Below, one piece after another: positions 12,301 to 21,300 of a DNA stretch of 64,000 bases. The stretch's first letter is position 1, and the number at the start of each line of letters is the position of its first letter. This DNA is from Amphibalanus amphitrite (Eukaryota > Arthropoda > Thecostraca > Balanomorpha > Balanidae). The translations under genes were made by a program, and so were the position numbers. The stretch spans positions 1,114,501 to 1,178,500 of the forward strand of contig NW_024881537.1 in NCBI RefSeq assembly GCF_019059575.1. Reading direction: 5' to 3'. The notes beneath the pieces were generated by a model, which saw nothing but the letters and a program-made list of their open reading frames with translations, searched no databases and was not told the origin of the DNA.

Positions 12301-15300
12301 CTCACCTCACCTCAGATGATCCTTCCCGGTGCCCCTGTCAGTAACTGCCACCTGGGTGTTTACAGATCAGATAATCTGACGTAATTCAGAAAGAATTGGG
12401 TGCTTTTGACTCGTTTTCTCGAAGCAGGACACAGTTCATTATATTTTCCAATAGGCTTGTCACGATTCTGACCTGACTGACGTCTGCAAGATTGAAACTA
12501 TACGGTTATCAATTTTTTTCTGTGTGAGTGATGCCACGTTTACTTGCTGTAAGTTAAACATGGTTTCGTTAGTAAATTTTCCTAGGTCCAGGTGGTTTGC
12601 TTCATTTACGCCGTAGATGAAACAAACAATCGATGGATAGGTATATATTAATTTCCCGGTCAAATAAATTATTATGAGTTGTGCGAAGCATGGCTATGGG
12701 AATATCACCACGGTCTGATAAATGGTTTGGGTAGTTGCATCCATCGTAAAAATACCAACACAGCCACAGGTACCTATATATTACAGAAATGGGCTGCTGT
12801 GTTCATGCATTAACCCGCGCCCTGCCGGGGGGGGGGGGGTGTTAAACACCCCCTGCAGTTTACCGTGAATATCTCAAAAACGGCGGCGCGGCACACATTA
12901 TCCTACATCATTTCTACATATGTTGTGAAAATTTCAGACCCTGGTCACTTAAATTCAGGTCACCAGGTCAGGTCAAATGACCTCACTACATAAAAAGTTT
13001 CAATGTCTGCCAAAGCTACACGGAGTGACCAAACGCTTTGAAACTTTCAGAGATGCAAATGCACAAGAGCGACAAAATGAAAAAAAATGTAAGTCTTGGA
13101 ATTTTGATATTGATGACATAAGGTCAGGTCAATTTTGCGATCTTAAATTGAAAGCGCCTTTTTAGACGAAAGTCATTATAAACACTCTAAAACACTGAAT
13201 TACTAGTATCTTTGACACACTGAACATGAAAATGGCACCCGTGACCCCTTTTTATAACCCTGAGGTCATCTCAGGTCACCAATGGTATCTGACTTTTTCG
13301 CGAATAACTTTTGATAGAGGCATGCTAGAGCGATGAATACACCTTAGTTGTGTTTGGCTCGACGATACAGATGGACTGATATGGAACTTAGCCCTTATCG
13401 GTCAGGTCATGACCTTGACCTGAGGCCAAATTTTCAAGTTGACCTTTCAAGGTCAGTTGATAGTTCATTCCACACGTCTTGACGACAGGAACACAATGCT
13501 GGTAAAGGGAAGTTCGTGCAAATTTTGAGACGAAAGTTATTGCCGAAAACTGGTTTCCGAAAATATCGGCTATTTTGGCAGTTTTTGCGGCCACTGCAGG
13601 TAAAACCGTTGACGGCAAAACCGTTGACGGCACCCGGCAAGATTTCTCTGAGCGCATTTATACAAATAATTTGTCTACATAGGATAGGGCCTTCTGTTTA
13701 CAGAGGACCTCCTCCCCTGTCCCTTCCTACAGTGGGCGGCGACGCGGTTGGGATTCTATTCTGTACAGTTTCCTGAGTTCTCAGTTCTCACTATAGTGAG
13801 AAATGAGAACTCTCTATAGAGAGTAGCAGGGAACAGAAGCCAGAAGGTAATTTGCTTACAGTGGGCCTCCACTCCTATGTACTTAATATACGACGCTGTC
13901 TTTGACTACCGGGGGCCTCCTGCCCACAGAGGGCCTCTTATCTACAGAGGGCTTCCTCTCTACAGATTGCCTCTTATCTACAGAGGGCCTCCTCTCTGCT
14001 AAGGGTGTCTTTCTCTCCAGAGGGCCTCCTTTACAGAGGGCATCCTCTCTACAGAGGGCCTCCTCTCTAGTCTCTACAGGGACCTCCTCTCTACAGAGGG
14101 CTTCCTATCTATGTAGGGCCTCTTCTCTTCAGAGTCTCTTCTCTACACAGGACCTCCCCTATACAGAGGATCTCATCTGATCATCTCTGCAAAGGGCCTC
14201 CTCTCTTCAGAGGGCCTTCACTCTACAGAGGGCCTCCTACCTACAGAGGACCTCCTTTCTACTGAGGGACTCCTTCTCCACAGAGGGCCTCCTCTCTTCA
14301 GACGATCTCCTCCCTACAGAGGGCCTCCTCTCTTCAAAGGGCCTTCTGATTTCAGACGGTTTCCTCTTTTCAGAGGGCGTGCTCTCTACAGAGGGCCTCC
14401 TTTTTACAGAGGGCCTCTTTTTTACAGAGGGCCTCTTTTTTACAGAGGGCCTCCTTTTTGCAGAGGGTCTCCTCTTTACAGGGGATCTCCTCTCTAAGGG
14501 GGCCTCCTCTCTAGGGAGTCCTCCTCTACAGAGGGCCTCATCTCTTCAGACGATCTCCTCTCTCTTTTTTACAGAGGGCCTCTTTTTTACAAAGGGCTCC
14601 TTTTTGCAGAGGGCCTCCTCTCTACAGGGGGTCTCCTCTCTAAGGGGGCCTCCTCTCTAGGGAGTCCTCCTCTACAGAGGGCCTCCTCTCTTCAGATGAT
14701 CTCCTCTCTACAGAGGGCCTCCTCTCTTCAAAGAGCCTTCTGATTTCAGACGGTTTCCTCTTTACAGAGGGCCTGCTCTCTACAGAGGGCCTCCTTTTTT
14801 ACAGAGAGCCTCTTTTTACAGAGGGCCTCTTTTTTACAGAGGGCCTCTTTTTTACAGAGGGCCTCCTTTTTGCAGAGGGCCTCCTCTCTTCAGGGGGTCT
14901 CCTCTCTAAGGGGGCCTCCTCTCTAGGGAGGCCCTCTCTGAATCCAACGTGGGCCTTCGGCCCACGTTGGATTCAGGCCGAAAGGATTCAGGCCAACGTG
15001 GGCCTTCGGCCCACGTTGGCCTGAATCCTTTCGGGGGGCCTCCTGAAGACCCCAAGGGAGGGGCGGGCGCCCCCTCCGCCCCCCCCTTGGCTACGTCCCT
15101 GACGCTTAAAACCAGAAAAGACTGGAAACCGCGGATAATGTGAGCTGGCATACGCCGAATCGCGATTCCGGCCAAACATGGTCTCGAAAAATATGCCACA
15201 AGTCAAAGGTCAGTTGGGTCAGAGTCATGAAATTTTTAGGTTAGATGTAAAATTGATGAGCTCGAGGGCACCGAAAGTTTTGACGCGATCGGCCGCTTTT

Positions 15301-18300
15301 TGCGCGAGTAATTTGCGGAAAACCATGGGGTTTTATCCGACCCCTTCCCCCTCCCCCTCCCCACAAGTGCGAGGGTGAATAAGGTTACGGTATGTATAAT
15401 TTACGCTTGTCATCCTATTCCTAATGAATGTGTCTCAGAAAATATGCATCATATAGATCACGAAGTAAAATTATTCGCCTATGTCCGGAACATACTTATA
15501 TCGCACTGTTTGCCCTAGCGCTCCTAGAGTGGGGTAGGTAGTAAGATACTCTAATGTGAATATTCCGTGTTCAGGCAAGTTTCGGCAGCCAAACTAGGCG
15601 TTGTCTTGTGCAGGAGAAAGTGGCGAATTCGATAGGATATGTTTCGGAGTGGAAAAGTGTGGAAAACATTGTTCCCATACGCCGAGATATCCCTTTAGCA
15701 TTATCCTAGCCGTGCGGTAAACATTTGCACGTGATCTTTCCTGCACTGTTTTCCGGCACGGGTTGATGACCTACAGTTCTGGTGATTTCTTGATAAAAAT
15801 CTTGAAAAAGATGATTTCAATAATTAAATTGTGAGTTTCTGAATAGATATTAAACGACGTATGGGAAATATCCACGGACGTATAAATAAACAAAATGGAA
15901 ACCTCGGTCTTCAAAAAATCTCCGGCACTCGGCTACGCCTCGTGCCTACAATTTTTTAAAGGACGCCATTTAATTGCGTCCCAGAAAAGCTATTTCTGGC
16001 ACCTAAAAGCTGACTCACCCCAAAATTGGTCCTCAGCACCTATTTGGCGGATACCAGCACCAATCATGGAAAATGACGTTAATTAGCTGTTTCTGGCACC
16101 TATTCATCGGTACGCCTTACTCTTTTTTCTGAATCTGGCACCTAAATGCTGAGCGTAGCACCAATCTAGTAGAAAAATGAACTACTGGCTGGTAGAATCA
16201 TGTTGTTCTGGTATAATGACCCCTGGAGTCTAGCCTAAAGGTTGCCAGTGCAGCTACACTCTAAGACAGCCCCGTAGTGATCTCAGCATTGTATATGACG
16301 TTTAAGTAAGCAAATAATATTGATTTGTTTGAAAAAAAACAATGTCATTTAAATATTCAAAAGCATTTATTTGTAATGCTTAAAGGGAAACATTTTTGTG
16401 AGTAATTGTCTCGATTTTGACCATTAAAACGGGTATTGTATTTTTTGACGTCATCAATTAGCTCCAAAAAAGAAATGTAATGTTTTCATTCCGTTCAAGG
16501 CCGCTGAAGAAACGCGGGATCTTGCGTGGGACATTGTCCGTTGTTTGCCGCGCCGAGGTGCCGTGGTTGTGCCTTTTTTCATCCGTTTCTTACTTATGTC
16601 ATATGTGTGCATGAAGCTTTGATTTTGTTTTTGGTTATTGTGTGGCCGGTCAGTCAAACGCCCCTATAGAAACCGGATGCTGCGTTTAAACTCACCTGTT
16701 AAACTCACCTGTTAGGTTTCCACAACCTCGGCTCGTAAAGGAAGGAGTGGAAACCTATTGCGTGCAGAGACGCGCCAATTCCTTGGGTGGGCAGATGGCT
16801 GGACCTCAGGCAAGGAATTGGAATGGTGCGTCTGCATTTTGTAAAACACTGAAAAAGGAAAACTGGTGCGTGTTTTAAGTGCCAGAATCCTAGACAAGAT
16901 GATCAATTATGTAAATGAGAAAAGAGGGTACCGAAATGTGATACGTTCTCGGAAGGAAAGGTAGCCTAGGTTAGTCCACCCGGTCCAGCTCGAGAAGGGC
17001 GGGCAGCAGCTACATAGGGGGTAGGGGCGGAATATGATAGGTAGCCCAGGCGCGTATAACCCCGCCCCAACTTGGGAAGGGTGGGGCGCTTACCTGGGGG
17101 GGGGGGGATGAAGGATGAGATTTGAATCGTTTGCCTTCTCCTATCCTGTGTGTTCGTACAATCTACTTCCCAGTGCGGCTTTCAGTCCCTTTTTAAACTG
17201 CACCAGGGACTCCTCGTTCACCAGCCAATCTGGGAGGGCATTCCAATCGCGCACGACTCTGTGGGTGAAAAACCGTGACCTTGCATCTATAAGACTCCGA
17301 CACGTTTTTATCTTTCTACTATGCCCGCGCGTTCTGTTGTCGGCCTCCAGATCCCAGAGGATCTCCGGGGATATCTTACTGTGGCCGTGAAAAATCTTCC
17401 AGCATTTGATAATATCGGCTCGAAGGAGGCGTCCCTTCACAGAGAATAGGTCAAGTTCCTTTAGGCGATCACCATATTCCATATTGCGGAGCCCAATCAC
17501 ATTGCGAGTCCAGAGCCTTTGAACAGACTCTAATCTTTTGAGATCCTGTACATAGCCACTGTTCCAGATCGGTGACGCGTACTCGAGAATGGGGCGAATG
17601 TGAGATTTCAGTACATGAGTCATAAAGTCAGGCGAGCGACACCTGGTCGATTTCAAGAAATTGTGAGCAACTCCTCCAGCCTTCGCTGCTATGCTGGCAC
17701 AGTGTTCATGGAATTCATCTCGTTGTCGATGATAACACCCAGGTCACTACATGACGTAACGCAGGGAATTGTGTCACCAGCCAGTGTGTATGCACCGGGC
17801 TCGAAGTCATGGAATCGTCGCCTAAATCGTATGACGGCACACTTCCTGAGGTTCATGCTTAGACCCCAAGACTCTGCCGTAGAGTGGAGCAAGTCTATAT
17901 CCTTTTGTAGCGCCTCTTCACTGGTGTTGTGTTTATCGTTTGATCGGGATGGAGTCAGACGATGATTGCAGAAAGCTAATAATATTGAAAAGAGGGCCGG
18001 TTGCGTGGCATGTCTGTTCAGAGTTTACATTTTGCTTTACTCCAGTTTATGACCTGAGAGCCTGGCTGGAAGTGACGGATCCAAACTTTTCACGTTAAAA
18101 TGGCTGAAGGTGCAATAATCTCTAGTCTCTATACATAGCGGGCTGGTATAGGAGCGTCTTGCTATGCTGCACCATAGCTGGCTAGTGATTCTCTTTTGGC
18201 TAGAAATGGCATTAATCATTATCTCCACTGGCGAAAATGGCACTTGACATCACCGAATGCAACGTTCATGTTTGTTAGGATACATAAAATCAGGAAGATT

Positions 18301-21300
18301 ACGCGAATTAGGTAGGCAAACGTGGAATAAAATAGGTGCTGGATGTTTTGGTTTTGGTGCTGAATCAGCAAACAGCAAATACGGAGTTCAACTAGACGAT
18401 CTGGCAACTTTAGGCTGTGTGGAAGCAATTAGGTGCCAGATTCAGATATTAGGGTCGAATAAGCATTTTGGGGCTGATCAGCAATTAGGTGCCAGAAACA
18501 GCTTTTTAGGGACCAGAAACAAATATTCCCCTTTTTTAAAGGCCTCGGTTTCCATTTTTCTTTCCCAGAGCCGTTCAGTAATATATATTGATTTCCTACA
18601 TTTATTTAGAATACCATTCCTTCAATATGTAAGGGTTTTTGTAAATGGTATTTTTGTGACCTTTAGTAAAGTTGTGGCATACTTTCTGTTTGCCATTCCA
18701 TTCCTAATAAAGATGCCTTTCAGAAGATATGCTACTTTAAGACCTCGCAAAAATAAAACCAACAGGACAGGACAATGAAATTGAGCTATACTTTCGGGCC
18801 TTACTGAGCCCATTGAGTAATCACGCATGAGTGTGAACTTTGGGCGCATTTTACCTAGTCTTTCTGTGGACATACAGATAAAACAATGCCATATATGAAA
18901 AATTCAGACATTTCTTAGCCCCAATGACACAAAAAATAAACAAAAATCCAAAAAAAAGATTTTTGGAATTAAGACGCGCTAGATCGGAAAAATCCCCACT
19001 GTGTAACGGTTGGGCCGATTGAATTGAAACTCGGTACCTACACAGTTAGGTCTCCATCAGATAATTCATCTGCATGTGTTAACCCGCGCCGGGCCGGTGC
19101 TCTGAGATTCCGCGCCGGGCCGCGGGGGGTGTTTGAACACCCCCCTTCTAACTCGGCTCCTGGGCCACGTAGCGACACGCGGTAAGCGGCAATCGAAAGA
19201 ACGTCAAAAATAAGGACGAAAACACTTCAGTCATTTTTTGGGTCAGGTCAAAGGTCAGGTCACCAGAGGTCACCAAAGGTAAAATGTTGACTATTTCAAC
19301 ATTTTGGAAACTGCCAACGGCTATCTCGGGAACCGATAGAGCTACAGCGCCGCAAAAAAGCGCATTCGATAGCCCTTTTACAGACCTTTCTGAGTAATGT
19401 TCTCAGATTTGACCTCAGGTCAACAGTTTAGCCTCCAGAGGGCAAAAACTCCAAAAATAGCCGTTTTTACGGAACACGTTTTTTCGGCAATAACTTTTGA
19501 CTCAAAAGAGCTATGACATTACTTTTGCCAGCATCGTGTTCCTCTCGTCGAGACGCGTCGAATGAACTATAATTTGACCTTGAAAGGTCAACTTGAAAAT
19601 TTGACCTCAGGTCAAGGTCATGACCTGACCGGAAAAGGTCATGTTGCATATCAGTCGATCCGCAACGTCGAGCCGAACACATCTAAGGCGTTTTCAGCGC
19701 TCTAGCACTCCTCTATCAGAAGTTATAATCGAAAAACTGTTAGATTCTGTTCGTGACCTGAGATGACCTCGGGGACATAACGAGGGGTCACAGTTGCCAT
19801 TTTCTGGTTCAGTGTGTCTATTTTACCTACATCTCGATGTTTGAGAGTGCCTAGAATAGCGTTCGTGCAAAACAGACGCTTTTCAATTTTCTCCCATTGA
19901 CTTATAATGGAGAGGCCGCAAAATTGACCTGACCTTAGGTCACCGATATCATAATTCCAAGATAAACATTTTATAGATAGTGTTGCTCTAATCAATCGCT
20001 GAAAGTTTCAAGGCAATCGTTCAGTCGGTGTAGCTATGACTAGCATTCTTATTTTTTCTGAGGTGAGGTCACTTGGCGTGACCTGGTGACCTGACCTAAG
20101 GTGACCTGGGTCTGAAATTTTCACAACATGTGCGGAAAAGATGCACGAACAGGTGTGCCAAAAACGGCGGCGCTCCGCGCCGCCGTTATTTGAGATATCT
20201 GCGAAAAACCGCAAGGGGGGGAGGTGTTCAAACACCCCCCCCCCCGGCCCGGCGCGGGTTAAGGTTGGGGTGCTACAGCACGTGCGCACGTGCAGGGGGC
20301 GCTGCCAGATCTCGAGAACGGCTGGGCCGATTGCGCTCAAATTTGGTACACGGTTGGGGACCGTTAGTAGGGTGCCGTGCAAAAGTCAGTTTGAACCCCG
20401 TTTGCACGTGCGCACGTGCAGAATGCCGCTTCCAGATCTCAGGAACGGCTGGGCCGATTGCGTTCAAATTTGGCACACCGCTAGCGACCAGTTAGAAGGG
20501 TGCTTTGCACAAGCCCGTTGGAAGTACCCTCTCGCCCTTGCGCACGTGCAGGGCTCACTGTCTCGCTCGCTCGTTCTTCGCCCAAAAGGCGTTTTACTGG
20601 TTATGCTTGTTTCCAAGGGAAAATATCTCTCGGCTGTGCCGTGAGGTCGATAAAAAGCAATGGTGATTAAAAACCCCGAACTTATGACCATGAGTATATA
20701 TGTCGGGTAGGAATCAGACCACAATATCGGTGAAAAAAAAAAACAAAAACAAAAACAAAATCTCGAAAAATATAGCATTAGGTGACCAATCGCTATTAAT
20801 TCCATCCACCAACCTTCCTCTACCACACAGAGCAAGCCATAACCATTACAAGCCAGCATGTTTCGTAACTGGTTGCTGGAGACCATCAAAAAAAAAAAAA
20901 ATATATGCAGCTTAAAAAGTCTACCATAAAGACACCGATAGGCATGAGTACCTACAGGACGTACACATACGATACACATGCACCCCGCTCCGTCCCGTGC
21001 CCGCGGCCCTCCCGGGCCTACCTGTGTCCTTTGGCCACTGTCGCGGCTCACCTGAAGTGCTGGCTGGTGATGTGCGCGCCCTGTGGCGCCGCCGAGGCCG
21101 GCAGCGGCGGCGGCAGCACCTCGAAGCCCAGCACCTCCGGGCCCAGGTCCAGCATGGCCGGCACCACGGTGCGCAGGCTCATCAGCTTCTCCGGCATCAT
21201 CATCTGGGGAGGGTGAAGGGGCAGGCCGGGTGGTCAAACTGGTCAGTCGGGAATGGAGGGCAGGAAAGAGTACGGTTGATGACGTGACGGCAAATTATAT

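Larger units (their letters stand above)
11532..15101. mobile_element. hAT-type element carrying a long minisatellite
   Basis: Ends CAGGCACGTAGC... and ...GCTACGTCCCTG with the perfect 8-bp duplication ACGCTTAA (11524-11531, 15102-15109). The interrupted family C sequence provides the empty site. It contains truncated TTAA elements and a repeat array, and no transposase frame was recognised. Confidence 0.88.
10929..15376. mobile_element. Second family C element, inverted, interrupted by a hAT element
   Basis: Begins at the TTAA that ends the previous element and reads as its reverse complement (10980-11520, resuming 15102-15376, ending GTGCGAGGG). The right-hand TTAA has decayed to TGAATAA. 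Removing 11532-15101 restores continuity with family C. Confidence 0.82.

Noticed and set aside
13900..14940. Regular short repeats that could look like a CRISPR array, and long open frames within them
   Set aside because: Units are directly abutting 18-bp degenerate copies with no unique spacers, in an animal genome. The open frames follow from the period being a multiple of three.
20464..21237. 257-residue minus-strand open frame
   Set aside because: It crosses the Brd7-9 exon at 21052-21203 in the wrong frame and continues into repeats; no domain recognised.
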